A stretch of 64,000 bases of DNA from Thermoleophilaceae bacterium (GCA_036378175.1 DASUWY010000012.1:1-64000); one strand, 5' to 3'. Positions 7,217 to 17,568 are shown, counted from the stretch's first letter. Notes: generated by a model from the sequence alone, not told the origin. A program made the numbers and translations.

Positions 7217-8491
7217 ATGATGGAGACGGTGGTCATGAAATTCGGCGGGACCTCCGTGGCGGACGCCGAACGGATCAAGCGCGCCGCGAACCGGATCGTG
7301 GCCGCCCGCGAGGAGGGCAACCGCGTGGTGGCCGTGCTGTCCGCGCGCGGCAAGACCACCGATCAGCTCGTGGCGATGGCACATGAGGTGTCTGAGCGCC
7401 CGCACCCCCGCGAGATGGACATGCTGCTCTCCACGGGCGAGCGCATCTCGTGCGCGCTTGCCGCCATGGTCATAAACGACCTCGGCCACGAGGCGATCTC
7501 GCTCACCGGCTCCCAGGCGGGCATCGTCACCGACACCTCGCACACCAAGGCGCGCATCCTCGACGTCCGCGCGGACCGCATAAAAACCGCGCTCGACGAG
7601 GGCAAGGTGGTGCTCGTGGCCGGCTTCCAGGGCGTGTCCACCACCGCCGACGTGACGACGCTCGGCCGCGGCGGCTCCGACACCACGGCGGTGGCACTCG
7701 CCGCGGCGCTCGGCGCCGACGTATGCGAGATCTACACCGACGTGTCGGGGGTGTACAGCGCGGATCCGCGCATCGTTCCCGGCGCGCGCAAGCTGCGCCA
7801 GGTGTCGTTCGAGGAGATGCTCGAGATGGCCGCAAGCGGCGCGCGCGTGCTGCAGCTGCGCTCGGTCGAGTACGCCCGCAACCACGGCGTGCGCATCCAC
7901 TGCAGATCAAGCTTTCTCGATGAACCCGGTACCTTCGTCGTGACAGAACAGGAAACGATGGAACACCCACTCGTCACCGCAGTCACCCATTCCACAGACG
8001 AGGCCCGCATCACTCTCACGGGCCTCCCAGACCGCCCAGGCGTTGCCGGTCGCGTGCTCACGGCTATGGCCGAGGCCAACGTGAACGTGGACATGATCAT
8101 CCAGAACGAGCCCGAGTCCGAGGGGCACGGGGCGGACATGTCGTTCACCGTCCCCCGTGCCGACCTCGTGATCGCGCGCGAGAAGCTCGAGGAGATCAAG
8201 GCCGAGCTCGGCTTTGGCGCCGTGGTCAGCGACCCCACGATGGGGCAGGTGTCGCTGGTCGGCGCTGGAATGAAGAGTCATCCGGGCGTCGCGGCCAAGG
8301 CCTTCAGCGTGATCGGAGACGCCGGGATCAACATCGAGATGATCTCCACCTCGCCCATCAAGATCTCGTGCGTCATCCGTCAGGACGACGTGCAGAAGGC
8401 AGTGGTGGAGCTGGCTTCCGCGTTCGGGTTGGACAGCGACGCGGTGAAGCGCGAGGACGTGCAGGGCGACCACAGGCCGGTGGTGTCATGA
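7217..8491 (+). CDS. lysC: Aspartate kinase
   Basis: Catalyses ATP-dependent phosphorylation of L-aspartate, the first step to Lys, Thr, Met and diaminopimelate. The 424-aa protein has the N-terminal kinase motif [12 protein letters not shown], the [19 protein letters not shown] motif (kept here as GRGGSDTTA) and two C-terminal ACT domains (from about residue 260, e.g. [16 protein letters not shown] and [15 protein letters not shown]), the usual sites of Lys/Thr feedback. A TATCTT -10 box (7202-7207) lies 9 nt before the ATG, suggesting a leaderless message. It overlaps asd by 4 bp (ATGA), so the two are translationally coupled. Confidence 0.97.
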   Translation: MMETVVMKFGGTSVADAERIKRAANRIVAAREEGNRVVAVLSARGKTTDQLVAMAHEVSERPHPREMDMLLSTGERISCALAAMVINDLGHEAISLTGSQAGIVTDTSHTKARILDVRADRIKTALDEGKVVLVAGFQGVSTTADVTTLGRGGSDTTAVALAAALGADVCEIYTDVSGVYSADPRIVPGARKLRQVSFEEMLEMAASGARVLQLRSVEYARNHGVRIHCRSSFLDEPGTFVVTEQETMEHPLVTAVTHSTDEARITLTGLPDRPGVAGRVLTAMAEANVNVDMIIQNEPESEGHGADMSFTVPRADLVIAREKLEEIKAELGFGAVVSDPTMGQVSLVGAGMKSHPGVAAKAFSVIGDAGINIEMISTSPIKISCVIRQDDVQKAVVELASAFGLDSDAVKREDVQGDHRPVVS

Positions 8492-9513
8492 GGGTTGCCG
8501 TCGTAGGCGCGACGGGCGCGGTGGGCTCCACGATCCTGGGTGTGATGCGGGAGCGCAACTTCCCGGCGGACGAGGTTGTGCCGTTCGCGTCAGAGAGATC
8601 GGCCGGGCGCAAGATCGACTTCGGCGACGCAGACCTCACGGTGCAGGCGTTGAGCCAGGATGCCATCCGCGGCTTCGACCTCGCCCTCTTCTCGGCCGGC
8701 GGGTCGAGGAGCGAGGAGTGGGCGCCGCGCTTCGTGGAGGCGGGCGCCGTGGTGGTGGACAACTCCTCCTTCTGGCGCATGCATGAGGAGGTTCCGCTTG
8801 TGGTGGCCGAGGTCAACCCGGACGCGCTCAGCGGCCACCGCGGCATAGTCGCCAACCCGAACTGCTCGACCATGCAGATGGTCGTCGCACTCAAGCCGAT
8901 CCTGGACGCGGTGGGCATCGAGCGCCTGATCGTGTCCACCTATCAGTCGGTGTCCGGCACCGGTCAGCGCGCCGTCGAGGAGCTCGAGAACCAGACGCGC
9001 ATGATCATCGAGGCGAAGGAGCTGGGCACGCCGAGCGTCTATCCGCACCGGATCGCGTTCAACGTGCTCCCCCAGGTGGAGACCTTCAAGGACGGCGACG
9101 ACTACACCACCGAGGAGCGCAAGATGATGGCCGAGACGCGCAAGATCCTCGGCGACGAGTCGATCGGCGTGTCCGCCACCTGCGCGCGCGTGCCCGTGTA
9201 CACCGGGCACTCCGAGTCGATCAACATCCAGACGCGCGATCCGCTCTCGCCCGAGGAGTGCCGCGAGCTGCTCGCGGCGTCCCCGGGGGTGATGGTGCTC
9301 GACAACCCCGGCGACGGCATCTACCCGCTCGCGATCGACGCCGCCGGCCGCGACGAGGTGTTCGTCGGGCGCATCCGCCGGGACCCGTCGCACGAGCGCT
9401 GCCTCAACCTTTGGGTGGTGGGGGACAACCTGCGCAAGGGCGCAGCCACGAACGCCGTGCAGATCGCGGAGGCGCTCGTGGAGCGCGATCTGCTGCGCGG
9501 CGTCGCCGTTTAG
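8488..9513 (+). CDS. asd: Aspartate-semialdehyde dehydrogenase
   Basis: Reduces aspartyl phosphate from LysC with NADPH to aspartate semialdehyde. The 341-aa protein has the Rossmann motif [13 protein letters not shown] at the N-terminus, the catalytic cysteine in NPNCSTMQM and the YQSVSGTGQ substrate-binding segment. The ATG overlaps the lysC stop as ATGA. A strong intrinsic terminator at 9543-9577 ends the lysC-asd operon. Confidence 0.97.
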   Translation: MRVAVVGATGAVGSTILGVMRERNFPADEVVPFASERSAGRKIDFGDADLTVQALSQDAIRGFDLALFSAGGSRSEEWAPRFVEAGAVVVDNSSFWRMHEEVPLVVAEVNPDALSGHRGIVANPNCSTMQMVVALKPILDAVGIERLIVSTYQSVSGTGQRAVEELENQTRMIIEAKELGTPSVYPHRIAFNVLPQVETFKDGDDYTTEERKMMAETRKILGDESIGVSATCARVPVYTGHSESINIQTRDPLSPEECRELLAASPGVMVLDNPGDGIYPLAIDAAGRDEVFVGRIRRDPSHERCLNLWVVGDNLRKGAATNAVQIAEALVERDLLRGVAV

Positions 9514-9542
9514 CCCGTCTGCCGTAGGGGAATTAGTTCCTT

Positions 9543-9577
9543 GCGCCCAGGCCTGCGGGAGGCCGGGCGACTTTTAT
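9543..9577 (+). terminator. Intrinsic terminator after lysC-asd
   Basis: CGCCC-A-GGCCT pairs with AGGCC-GGGCG around a GCGGG loop (about 10 bp with a one-base bulge), followed by ACTTTTATT. Confidence 0.85.
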
Positions 9578-9602
9578 TGCTCTGGAGGAGCAGGGGGACT
9601 AG

Positions 9603-11435
9603 ATGCTCAGGAAGATCGCCGTCGCGGCTGCCTTCGCAAGCGCGCTGATCGCGCCTGCCGACGCCCACGCCGACTGGACCTCGTACGACCGGCCGGCCCA
9701 GTACTCCACGGTCACGGACAAGGACGTGCCGATCACGATGAGCGACGGCATTCACCTCTATGCGGACGTGATCCGTCCAGACAAGCCCGGCCGCTACCCC
9801 GTCCTCCTCGAGCAGACTCCTTACAACAAGAACGCCGTGGATTCGGCCACCGCCTTCGGCGACAACAGCTACTTCGCGCAGCGCGGCTACGTGGTGGTGA
9901 TCGAGGACGTGCGCGGCACCGGCAGCTCGGAGGGCCAGTGGCAGTCGTTCGACGAGCGCGAGCAGCGCGACGGCTTCGAGACGGTGCAGTGGGCTGCGGC
10001 CCAGCCGTGGAGCGACGGCAAGGTCGGGCTCTTCGGCCCCTCGTACATGGGGCTCAACCAGCTCTTCACCGCAGCGCAGCACCCGAAGGGCCTCAAGGCG
10101 ATCTTCCCGGTGGTGCCGATGGCGGACGGCTATCGCGACATCACCTACTCGGGCGGCGAGATCAACACGGGCTTCATCCCGCTGTGGCTCGGGCTCGTGA
10201 CCGGGGCGAGCCTCGTGCCTCCGAGTTACGCGCTCGATGGCAATCCCGCCGACCTGGTGCGCGCCACCACCGAGTTGGCGGGACACGCGTCCGGCCTGGC
10301 CGGCTTCCAGCTGAGCACGGTGGCGAACGGCATCACCGGCGGCGACGAGGCGTACGACGGCCCGTTCTGGAAGACGCGCTCTCCGATCGAGGTGCTCGAC
10401 AACGTGAACGTGCCGGCGTTCGTGGTCGGCGGCCTGCACGACCTCTTCCAGCGCGGCGAGCCGCTCGTGTACGAACGCCTGAAGAGGCACGTGAACACGC
10501 GCCTCCTGATCGGCCCGTGGACGCACGTGGACGGCTCCGTGGGCAAGGGGCTCCCCGGGAACGGCGTGCCCGAGTCCCTCAGCCAGATCGAGCTGCGCTG
10601 GTTCGACCACTACCTGAAGGGCATGAACACCGACATCGCGGCAATCCCCAAGGTCACGCAATGGGCGTGGGGCAACGAGCGCTTCGAGACCCAGGCGGAC
10701 TGGCCGGACCCGCGGCTTGCACCCACTCGCGAGTACCTGCGCGCGGGGAAGCAGCTCAGCCCGAGTGCGCCCACCACGAGCGAGGCGCCCGACCAGTTCG
10801 TGCAGAACCCTGTGACCGGCGTGTGCACGCAGAGCACCTCGCAGTGGACCGCGGGGCTCGCTGGCCAGATCCCGTGCACAAGCGACGACCGGGTGAACGA
10901 GGCCACGAGCGGCGGGGCGAGCTACACCACGCCGCCGCTCACGACCCCGCTGCGCTTTGACGGGCCGATCCTCGCCGACCTGTGGGTATCCACCACCGCG
11001 AAGGACGCCGTCGCGACCGTACGCGTGACCGACGTCGCGCCCGACGGCAGCTCAACCGAGCTCACCGACGGCTGGCTGGCCGCCTCCTTCCGGAAGGTCG
11101 ACCCCACGCGCAGCCGCTACGTGGGCGGGCAGCTCCTGCAGCCGTGGCACCCGTTCACGCGCGACTCCGTACTGCCGGTGCCCGCGGGTCAGCCCGTGGA
11201 GATGCAGGTGGAGGTGTTCCCGACCAACGCGATGATCGCGCCCGGCCGCAGCCTCCGCATCGACGTGGAGGGCGGTGACTTCCCGCACGCATCGCCCACC
11301 CTTCCGATGTTCGCCAACGAGCTCGGCGGCGTGGTGAACGTGCTGCACGACCCGCAGCACCCGTCATACGTGGCGCTGCCCACGCTGGGCACGACGGCGC
11401 ACAACATGCCCGTTCCGAATCTGACTCGCGGCTAG
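9603..11435 (+). CDS. Secreted CocE/NonD family hydrolase (S15-like alpha/beta hydrolase)
   Basis: A 610-aa protein with a signal peptide (residues 1 to about 22, AHA-D cleavage) followed by a CocE/PepX-type alpha/beta-hydrolase domain: VLLEQTPYNK, RGYVVVIEDVRGTGSSEG and the nucleophile elbow GPSYMG (Ser147). The C-terminal half is a jelly-roll (X-Pro dipeptidyl-peptidase C-terminal type; TPLRFDGPILADLWVSTT). Such enzymes cleave esters or amides, including cocaine esterase and glutaryl-7-ACA acylase relatives; the substrate is unknown. GGAGGAG lies about 12 bases before the ATG. It is convergent with the next gene, the two stop codons overlapping by two bases. Confidence 0.9.
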   Translation: MLRKIAVAAAFASALIAPADAHADWTSYDRPAQYSTVTDKDVPITMSDGIHLYADVIRPDKPGRYPVLLEQTPYNKNAVDSATAFGDNSYFAQRGYVVVIEDVRGTGSSEGQWQSFDEREQRDGFETVQWAAAQPWSDGKVGLFGPSYMGLNQLFTAAQHPKGLKAIFPVVPMADGYRDITYSGGEINTGFIPLWLGLVTGASLVPPSYALDGNPADLVRATTELAGHASGLAGFQLSTVANGITGGDEAYDGPFWKTRSPIEVLDNVNVPAFVVGGLHDLFQRGEPLVYERLKRHVNTRLLIGPWTHVDGSVGKGLPGNGVPESLSQIELRWFDHYLKGMNTDIAAIPKVTQWAWGNERFETQADWPDPRLAPTREYLRAGKQLSPSAPTTSEAPDQFVQNPVTGVCTQSTSQWTAGLAGQIPCTSDDRVNEATSGGASYTTPPLTTPLRFDGPILADLWVSTTAKDAVATVRVTDVAPDGSSTELTDGWLAASFRKVDPTRSRYVGGQLLQPWHPFTRDSVLPVPAGQPVEMQVEVFPTNAMIAPGRSLRIDVEGGDFPHASPTLPMFANELGGVVNVLHDPQHPSYVALPTLGTTAHNMPVPNLTRG

Positions 11436-12058
11436 GCCTTCGCCGCGGACCGCGACAGCGACGCGAGGTCGCGACGCGAGGTGATGCCGAGCTTGCGGTA
11501 GATGTTCCGCGCGTGCGTGCGCACCGTCTCGATTCCTATCGAGAGCGTGTGCGCGATCTCAGCATTGGTGCGGCCCTCCTGGAGAAGCTCGAGCACGTCG
11601 GCCTCTCGCGGGGTGAGCAGGTCGGGGCCCGGCAAACCGAGCTGACGCTCCGCCATCCCGCCCGCCGACGCCGACCGCGGCAGCACATGCATCCCGCGCG
11701 AGGCGAGGTGGATGGCGTTGATGATGTCGCGGCCCTGCGTCTCCTTCGAGATGCAGGCCGTGGCGCCGAACGAGAGCATCTGGTTGCACTCAGCCGCCGT
11801 GGGCCGGTTGGCCAGCACCACGATCCGCGTCTCCGGGTGGCGCTCGTGCAGCTGGTGCACCATCCCCGGCGTCGGCAGCGAGCCGAAGTTGAGCAGCACG
11901 ACGGCCGGCGAATGCTCCTCGATGGCAGGCGTGATCTGGGCCAGCGGAACGTCGCTCGCCACGAGCTCGAGGTTCTCGTCCTCGGATATGAGCTGGCGGA
12001 GCCCTACCTTCACCAGATCTTCGAACTCCGCCGTCACGACCGTCACGGGGGATCGCAT
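11432..12058 (-). CDS. LuxR-family regulator with degenerate receiver domain
   Basis: A 208-aa NarL-like protein: pseudo-receiver (1-120) and a LuxR HTH (LLTPREADVLELLQEGRTNAEIAHTL...VRTHARNIYRKLGI). The phospho-acceptor position is Asn57 (VVLLNFGS instead of VLLD), and the conserved Thr/Ser is Ala (VVLANR), though the Lys (CISKE) is retained. Phosphorylation control is therefore unlikely. A TAGACT -10 box (12068-12073 on the minus strand) lies 9 nt before the ATG. It is divergent from rpiA across a 302-bp gap. Targets are unknown. Confidence 0.9.
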   Translation of the reverse strand: MRSPVTVVTAEFEDLVKVGLRQLISEDENLELVASDVPLAQITPAIEEHSPAVVLLNFGSLPTPGMVHQLHERHPETRIVVLANRPTAAECNQMLSFGATACISKETQGRDIINAIHLASRGMHVLPRSASAGGMAERQLGLPGPDLLTPREADVLELLQEGRTNAEIAHTLSIGIETVRTHARNIYRKLGITSRRDLASLSRSAAKA

Positions 12059-12167
12059 GGGTGGCGGAGTCTACAGGTCGGGGGGATAAGGGGGGAGGAA
12101 CTCATCCCCCCTGCGTCACCCCCTGGTTAGCCCGAAAAATCCCCCGCAAATCACACGTGAGAGGGGA

Positions 12168-12185
12168 TGTGAAAGCTCTTTCACA
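12168..12185. promoter_or_regulatory. 18-bp palindrome, possible operator
   Basis: TGTGAAAG-CT-CTTTCACA has perfect 8-bp arms. It lies about 110 bp upstream of the LuxR-type regulator start and 175 bp upstream of rpiA. The binding protein is unknown. Confidence 0.5.
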
Positions 12186-12288
12186 TGGGCACCATTCAGG
12201 CACACACCAGTCAGGGACAGACTGGACGGGGGGCAGGGACAAAGCTTTCCACAGGGCGGAATTGGGGTACGCCTAGCACCGCGAGGAG

Positions 12289-12314
12289 CCGACCAGCCAC
12301 TGGTCGGTTTTCTC
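12289..12314 (+). terminator. Intrinsic terminator in a divergent intergenic gap
   Basis: CCGACCA pairs with TGGTCGG around GCCAC, followed by TTTTCTC. It reads on the plus strand, but the nearest upstream gene is on the minus strand, so it must end some other plus-strand RNA or act as an insulator before the rpiA promoter. The rest of the 12059-12360 gap holds the palindrome at 12168 and no evident ORF. Confidence 0.75.
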
Positions 12315-12360
12315 GTTCTGGGGCCTTTTCGGTCACGCGGCGGATATACGATGCCGCCGC

Positions 12361-13053
12361 GTGACCGGAGATCCCAGAGACCTCGCGCGCGAGGCCACGG
12401 CAGCGGCCGCCGCGGACCGCATCGAGTCCGGGATGACGATCGGCCTCGGCTCAGGGCGCGCGGTGTGGAAGGTGGTGGAGGAGATCGGCCGGCGGGGTAT
12501 CCAGGTGCGCGCGGCGGCGGCCTCGGTGCGCACGGAGGAGCTCGCCGCCCAGGCCGGAGTCGAGCTCGTGGAGCTCGACAACGCCGCGCCACTCGACCTC
12601 GCGATCGACGGCGCCGACGAGATCGACCCCCAGCTCGGCCTGATCAAGGGCGCCGGGGGCGCGCTGCTCCGCGAGAAGGTCGTGATCGCCGCCGCTCGCC
12701 ATTTCCTGGTGGTTGCTGAGACGGACAAGAAGGTCCACCGCCTGGGCGAGCACCGGCCGGTGCCGGTGGAGGTGGTGCGCTTCGGCTGGCGCTCCACTCA
12801 AGCGCGGCTGCTCGATGGCATCGTGCCGGACGCCGAGCTGCGCCTGGCGGGTGACTCGCCGTACGTCACCGACGAGGGACACGTGATCCTCGACTGCAGG
12901 GTGCCGGCGGAGGGCAGCATCGAGGAGCTCGCGGCCGCGCTCAAGTCCGAGACCGGCGTTGTGGAGCACGGCTTCTTCCTCGGCATGGCTGACGAGGTGC
13001 TGCTCGGCACACTCGACGGGGGCGTGGAGCAGCTCAGCGTGCCAGCACGTTGA
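12361..13053 (+). CDS. rpiA: Ribose-5-phosphate isomerase A
   Basis: Interconverts ribose 5-phosphate and ribulose 5-phosphate in the pentose phosphate pathway. The 230-aa protein has the family motifs MTIGLGSGRAV (phosphate loop), DLAIDGADEID with the catalytic acids, and LIKGAGGALLREK with the active-site Lys and Glu. It starts with GTG; a TACGAT -10 box (12347-12352) lies 8 nt upstream, a leaderless arrangement. The last 20 bp overlap the convergent methyltransferase gene. Confidence 0.96.
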   Translation: MTGDPRDLAREATAAAAADRIESGMTIGLGSGRAVWKVVEEIGRRGIQVRAAAASVRTEELAAQAGVELVELDNAAPLDLAIDGADEIDPQLGLIKGAGGALLREKVVIAAARHFLVVAETDKKVHRLGEHRPVPVEVVRFGWRSTQARLLDGIVPDAELRLAGDSPYVTDEGHVILDCRVPAEGSIEELAAALKSETGVVEHGFFLGMADEVLLGTLDGGVEQLSVPAR

Positions 13054-13855
13054 TACAGGCGCCGGGCAGGTCGCAGCCCGGAAGCGCAGCCTCGATCTCG
13101 GAGCGGACCGCTCGCTGCTCGCTCTCATCGAGCTCGGCGATCACCGCCGCGAGCGCGCCGGCGATCTCGTTCGTGTAGGTCCAGAACTCGTCGAAGCTCT
13201 CGAAGTGCCACGACATCGGCACCTCGCGCAGCTCGAGCGATTCGAACCCGGCCCCCTTCACGAGCTCCTCGATCCGGGCGGGATTCGCCATCGCGAAGAT
13301 GCCGGGCGCGCCGCTCTCGGGCGGCTGCATGTGCCCGCGCTGAACCAGCACTCTTCCCGGCACGCTCGCCCACGGGTTGTCCTCGGGCGCTGCCCATACC
13401 GAGAAGCTGAGCCTGCCGCCGTCGCGCAGCACGCGCCGTGTCTCGCGGAGCGCGGCCGCCGGATCGCCCATGAGCATGTACGCCCAGCGGCAGAGCACAC
13501 CGTCCACCGAGTCGTCATCCAGGTCCATGCTCTCGGCGTCCATCACGCGGTACTCGACGTTGTTGAAGCCGAGCTCCGCACCACGCCGCTCACATGCCTT
13601 GACCATGTTCGACGCGAAGTCGCTCATGATCAGGCGGCCCTCGCCTTCCATCAGCGATGCCGCGACGAAGCCGCCGACCCCGGCACCCGAGGCGAGCTCG
13701 AGGATCGTCTCGCCCGGCTTGGGATCGAGCGCGGCAACCATGTGGTCCGTCACCGGTCGCGACGCCTCGGCGAGCATCTGGTTCCAGCGGTCCCAGCCGG
13801 AGGCCATCCGCTCCCAGGTCTCCTGGCTCTGCTGTCGGTATTCCGCGATGTCCAC
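13034..13855 (-). CDS. Class I SAM-dependent methyltransferase
   Basis: A 273-aa methyltransferase of the UbiE/Methyltransf_11 type: motif I ILELASGAGVGGFVAA, acidic DFASNM, DAESMDLDDDSVDGVLCRWAYM (motif II/III) and LRETRRVLRDGGRL. The substrate is unknown. A longer frame from a GTG at 13864 exists, but a TAGGGT -10 box (13863-13868, minus strand) lies 7 nt before the GTG at 13855, so I prefer that start. It overlaps rpiA tail to tail. Confidence 0.88.
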   Translation of the reverse strand: MDIAEYRQQSQETWERMASGWDRWNQMLAEASRPVTDHMVAALDPKPGETILELASGAGVGGFVAASLMEGEGRLIMSDFASNMVKACERRGAELGFNNVEYRVMDAESMDLDDDSVDGVLCRWAYMLMGDPAAALRETRRVLRDGGRLSFSVWAAPEDNPWASVPGRVLVQRGHMQPPESGAPGIFAMANPARIEELVKGAGFESLELREVPMSWHFESFDEFWTYTNEIAGALAAVIAELDESEQRAVRSEIEAALPGCDLPGACINVLAR

Positions 13856-13872
13856 GCGGGGCACCCTAACCG

Positions 13873-14781
13873 CTAGGCGGCGGCCAGCTCAGCGATCTTG
13901 CGCTGCACGTCGCCCGTCTTCACCACGTGCTTGTTCATCCCGAGCTCCTTCGGCTCGATGCCGAGGGCGAGGCCCACGAGCTGCGGGAAGTGGAGCACCG
14001 GCAGGCCGAGGTCGCGCTCCACGTACTTCGCGGCGTCGGGCTGCTGGAGGTCGAGGTTCAGATGGCAGAGCGGGCACGGGGTGACCATGCAGTCCGCGTC
14101 GGCGTCGATCGCGTCCGCGATGTGGCGCCCGGCCTGCCGCAGCGAGGTGGTGCGGTTCATCGTGATCAGCGGGAAGCCGCAGCACTTGTGCTTGCCGGCG
14201 TAGTCGACCGGGGTGGCGCCGATCGCCTCGATCACCTGCTCGAGGTAGAGGTCGCGCTCGGGCCGCTCGTCGTAGCCGAGGCGGGACTGCGGCCGCACGA
14301 TGTAGCAGCCGTAGAACGGAGCCACACGCAGGCCGGTGAGGGGCCGCACCACGCGCTCGCGCAGCGCGTCGATGCCGATGTCCTCAACGAGCAGCCACAG
14401 GAAGTTCTTGTTCCACCAAGCCGAGTTCTTCTCGTAAGCGAGTCCCTCCGGCTCGAGGTGCTCGTTGATGTGCTGGCGGTACGCGGTGTCGGCGTCGAGG
14501 CGCTCCTGGCACTCGGACTGCGCGCCCTGGCAGGTGGAGCAGATGTTCATCATCCCCACCGCGCCCTCCACGCCCTGCGCGAGGGCGAAAGTGCGGGCGT
14601 TCAGGGAGTCCACGAGCTCCTGGTTGTGCTCGGCGATCACGCCGGCGCCGCAGCAGTTCGCGCGGTCGAGCTGGATCAGCTCGATGTCGAGCTTGGGCGC
14701 GACGGCGGCCATCGAGCCATGCAGCTCGGGGGTGAAGCCGCGAGAAACACAACCGGGCCAATACGCAACTTTGATGCTCAA
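13873..14781 (-). CDS. sdhE: CCG-domain (HdrB-like) third subunit of succinate dehydrogenase
   Basis: A 302-aa protein with two cysteine-rich CCG domains: CVSRG...NCCGAG...[11 protein letters not shown] in the first half and CYIVR...KCCGFP...CPLCHLN in the second. This is the HdrB/SdhE module of class E succinate:quinone reductases, as in Sulfolobus and epsilon-proteobacteria, where it binds a special [4Fe-4S] cluster and helps dock the complex to the membrane without haem b anchors. It overlaps sdhB by 4 bp. The symbol follows class E usage and must not be confused with the flavinylation factor SdhE. Confidence 0.85.
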   Translation of the reverse strand: MSIKVAYWPGCVSRGFTPELHGSMAAVAPKLDIELIQLDRANCCGAGVIAEHNQELVDSLNARTFALAQGVEGAVGMMNICSTCQGAQSECQERLDADTAYRQHINEHLEPEGLAYEKNSAWWNKNFLWLLVEDIGIDALRERVVRPLTGLRVAPFYGCYIVRPQSRLGYDERPERDLYLEQVIEAIGATPVDYAGKHKCCGFPLITMNRTTSLRQAGRHIADAIDADADCMVTPCPLCHLNLDLQQPDAAKYVERDLGLPVLHFPQLVGLALGIEPKELGMNKHVVKTGDVQRKIAELAAA

Positions 14782-15881
14782 GCCTCCTGGCTCCCTTCCG
14801 CCATAGCGCCTTCTTCCTCACCGCCGGACTCGCCGACGATGTACATGTTCAGTTCGATCCGCTCGCCGTGCGAGTGCACCTCGTTGTAGATGCGTCGCAC
14901 CTGGCTCTGATCCGGCAGCTTGTTGTGCCAGAGCGCGGCCTTCGGCGCCACCTTGCCCGACTTCAGCCCGTTCACCACGGTGGGGAACGCGGTGATGAGC
15001 TGCTTCACCGAGTGCGGGTCGAGCTGCGAGCGGACGAGGCTGCCCTGGCCGTACGAGCGCGGCAGGAGCTGCGACTCGTGCAGCGTGCCGTAGCGCTCGA
15101 TCAGGTCGACAAACGCCTTCTCGTGGCCATAGCCGTTGTTGTCGTCCTTTATGCCGTAGTCGCCGGTGGCGCGGCGGCGCAGGCGCATGATCTGGTTCAT
15201 GGGCGCCACGTCCTTCGGGCACACCTCCACGCAGGCGAAGCAGTGGGTGCAGTCGTAGATGCCGTGCTCGTCCTCGGCCAGGTCCCGCAGCCGCTCCTCC
15301 TCGTGGGCGTCGCGCGGATCCCCGACGAAGCGGTAGGCCTTGGCCAGCGCCGCCGGGCCGACGAACTCGGGATCGACCTCCATCGAAAGACAGGCGGAAA
15401 CGCACACGCCGCAGTGGATGCAGGCCATCGACTGGGTGATGTCGATCATCGACTCGGCCGGCACGATGTACTCGCGCTCCGGCGGGTCGCCCTCGGGCAG
15501 CAGCCACGGCACCACGCGCTGGACCTTCTTCCAGTGGACCGCGTCCATGTCCACGATCAGGTCCTTGATCACGGGCATGTTCCCCATCGGCTCGACCACG
15601 ATCGCGTCGCGCCCCATCTTCTCCGCGCGCTCGGCGGCCTCGCCGATCTTCGTGTTGCAGGCGAGGCGCGACTTGCCGTTGATGCGCACGCCGCACGAGC
15701 CGCAGATCGCGGCCTGGCACGAGCAGCGGATGCCGATCGAGCCGTCCTGGTCGTTGCGCGCCTGGAGGATGCCGTCGAGCACCGAGCGCTCGGGCGCCAG
15801 CTCGACGTTGAACTCCTGCCAGTAGGCGGACTGGCCGGACTCGGGGTCGTAGCGGCGGAGCTTCAGCGTGTACGCGGGCAT
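14778..15881 (-). CDS. sdhB: Succinate dehydrogenase/fumarate reductase iron-sulfur subunit
   Basis: A 367-aa iron-sulfur subunit, longer than the usual 230-260 aa. The [2Fe-2S] motif is [18 protein letters not shown]...C, followed by two ferredoxin-like clusters [11 protein letters not shown] and [12 protein letters not shown]. The extra 100 residues at the C-terminus end in an acidic tail. It passes electrons from SdhA to quinone, probably through the CCG-domain subunit encoded just downstream. It begins 4 bases after the sdhA stop; the three genes form one operon. Confidence 0.93.
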   Translation of the reverse strand: MPAYTLKLRRYDPESGQSAYWQEFNVELAPERSVLDGILQARNDQDGSIGIRCSCQAAICGSCGVRINGKSRLACNTKIGEAAERAEKMGRDAIVVEPMGNMPVIKDLIVDMDAVHWKKVQRVVPWLLPEGDPPEREYIVPAESMIDITQSMACIHCGVCVSACLSMEVDPEFVGPAALAKAYRFVGDPRDAHEEERLRDLAEDEHGIYDCTHCFACVEVCPKDVAPMNQIMRLRRRATGDYGIKDDNNGYGHEKAFVDLIERYGTLHESQLLPRSYGQGSLVRSQLDPHSVKQLITAFPTVVNGLKSGKVAPKAALWHNKLPDQSQVRRIYNEVHSHGERIELNMYIVGESGGEEEGAMAEGSQEA

Positions 15882-15885
15882 GGCG

Positions 15886-17568
15886 CTAGTAGGTCCTCGC
15901 CTCTGGTTGCCACTGGGTGATCGTCACGTCCGAGTAGGAGATCTGCGGCCCGTCCTCGGAGTAGGTGAGGTTGATGTGCTTAAGCCACTCGTCGTCGTTT
16001 CGCTCCGGATAGTCGGTGCGGAACTGGGCCCCGCGGCTCTCCTTGCGCTCGAGCGCGCCCACAACGACACACTCCGCGTTGTCGAGCATGTAGCCGAGCT
16101 CGAGCGCACCGAAGAGATCCTGGTTGAAGACGCTGCCCTTGTCGTCAATGGCCACCGTCTTCGCCTCCTCCTTCAACCGGCGCACGATCTCGAGCGCCTG
16201 GTTCAGCCCCTCCTCGTCCCGGAAGACCGCTGCGTACTTGTCCATTGTCGAGCCGAGCTCCGCCTTGATCTCGGACACGCGCCGGCCCGTCCGGTCGCGG
16301 CCGACGATCTCGCGCACGCTCTGCTCCTCGTGCTCGAGGTGCTCGCGCGAGGCGGTGGGCTGGGCCATCGTCTTCGCGCGCTGAGCGGCGTGTCGACCGG
16401 AGCGCCCGCCGAAGATCAGGGTGTCGAGCAGCGAGTTCGCGCCGAGGCGGTTGCCACCGTGCACCGACACGCACGCCACCTCGCCCGCGGCGTAGAGACC
16501 GGGGATCTCCGTCTGCCCGTCCACGTTGGTCTTCACCCCGCCCATCACGTAGTGGTTGCCCGGCTTGATGTGGATCGGCTCCTTGGTGATGTCCACTCCG
16601 GCGAAGTCGCGGCCCACGTTCACGATCTCGCGCAGCGCCTCGTGGATGCGCTTGCGCGGCACCACCGTGATGTCGAGCGCCACTGTGCCGTCGGGGAAGC
16701 CGCGGCCCTCGTTGATTTCGGTCTGCTCCGCGCGCGACACCACATCGCGTGAGGCGAGCTCGAGCTTGTTGGGCGCGTACTTCTCCATGAAGCGCTCGCC
16801 CTGCGCGTTGTAGAGATGCGCGCCCTCGCCACGGGCGCCCTCGGTGATGAGAAGGCCGTTGCCCTGAAGGGTGGTGGGGTGGTACTGCACCATCTCCATG
16901 TCCATGAGCGGCGCGCCGGCCCGGTAGGCGAGCGCGATGCCGTCCCCGGTGCAGATGAGCGCGTTGGTGGTGGGGTTGTAGATCTGGCCGTTGCCGCCGC
17001 ACGCGAGGATCACGGCCTTGGCGCCGAACAGCTCCATCGTGCCGTCGCGCATGTTGCGTGCCACCACGCCCGCCACCTGGCCGCCGTCGTCCTGGACGAT
17101 CGCGGTGTTGAACCACTCCTCGTAGCGGTAGATCTCGTCGTGCTTCATCAGCTGCTCGTAGAGCACATGCAGGATCGCCTGGCCGGTGATGTCCGCCACG
17201 TAGTAGGTCCGCGCAGCGGACGCGCCGCCGAAGGCGCGGGTGCCGAGCCGGCCCTGCTCGTTGCGGTGGAAGGTCACCCCGAGGTGCTCGAGATCGAGGA
17301 TCTCCTGGGGCGCGGCCTTGCACATGATCTCGATCGCGTCCTGGTCGCCCAGGTAGTCCGAGCCCTTCACGGTGTCGAAGGCGTGGGACTCCCAGGTGTC
17401 CTCCTCGCCGAGGGCCGCGTTGATGCCGCCCTGCGCCGCGTTGGAGTGCGAGCGCACGGGGTGGACCTTGGAGAGGATTCCCACGGATGCGCCCGCCTCC
17501 GCAGCCGCGAGGGCTGCGCGCTGTCCGGCGAGGCCGGCGCCGATCACTAGTACGTCGTGGGTGGGCAC
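15886..17568 (-). CDS. sdhA: Succinate dehydrogenase/fumarate reductase flavoprotein subunit
   Basis: The 560-aa FAD-binding subunit oxidises succinate to fumarate (TCA cycle). It has the Rossmann motif [21 protein letters not shown], the FAD-linking region [19 protein letters not shown] with the conserved His, and the catalytic segment [16 protein letters not shown] plus [13 protein letters not shown]. The GTG start is preceded by a TAACAT -10 box (17578-17583, minus strand) at 9 nt, so the operon is probably leaderless. No membrane-anchor sdhC/sdhD genes lie on either side. Confidence 0.96.
   Translation of the reverse strand: MPTHDVLVIGAGLAGQRAALAAAEAGASVGILSKVHPVRSHSNAAQGGINAALGEEDTWESHAFDTVKGSDYLGDQDAIEIMCKAAPQEILDLEHLGVTFHRNEQGRLGTRAFGGASAARTYYVADITGQAILHVLYEQLMKHDEIYRYEEWFNTAIVQDDGGQVAGVVARNMRDGTMELFGAKAVILACGGNGQIYNPTTNALICTGDGIALAYRAGAPLMDMEMVQYHPTTLQGNGLLITEGARGEGAHLYNAQGERFMEKYAPNKLELASRDVVSRAEQTEINEGRGFPDGTVALDITVVPRKRIHEALREIVNVGRDFAGVDITKEPIHIKPGNHYVMGGVKTNVDGQTEIPGLYAAGEVACVSVHGGNRLGANSLLDTLIFGGRSGRHAAQRAKTMAQPTASREHLEHEEQSVREIVGRDRTGRRVSEIKAELGSTMDKYAAVFRDEEGLNQALEIVRRLKEEAKTVAIDDKGSVFNQDLFGALELGYMLDNAECVVVGALERKESRGAQFRTDYPERNDDEWLKHINLTYSEDGPQISYSDVTITQWQPEARTY

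Noticed and set aside
12168-12185. A CRP/FNR-type site
   Set aside because: The half-sites TGTGA and TCACA are 8 bases apart instead of 6, so it does not fit CRP or FNR; I keep it only as an unnamed palindrome.
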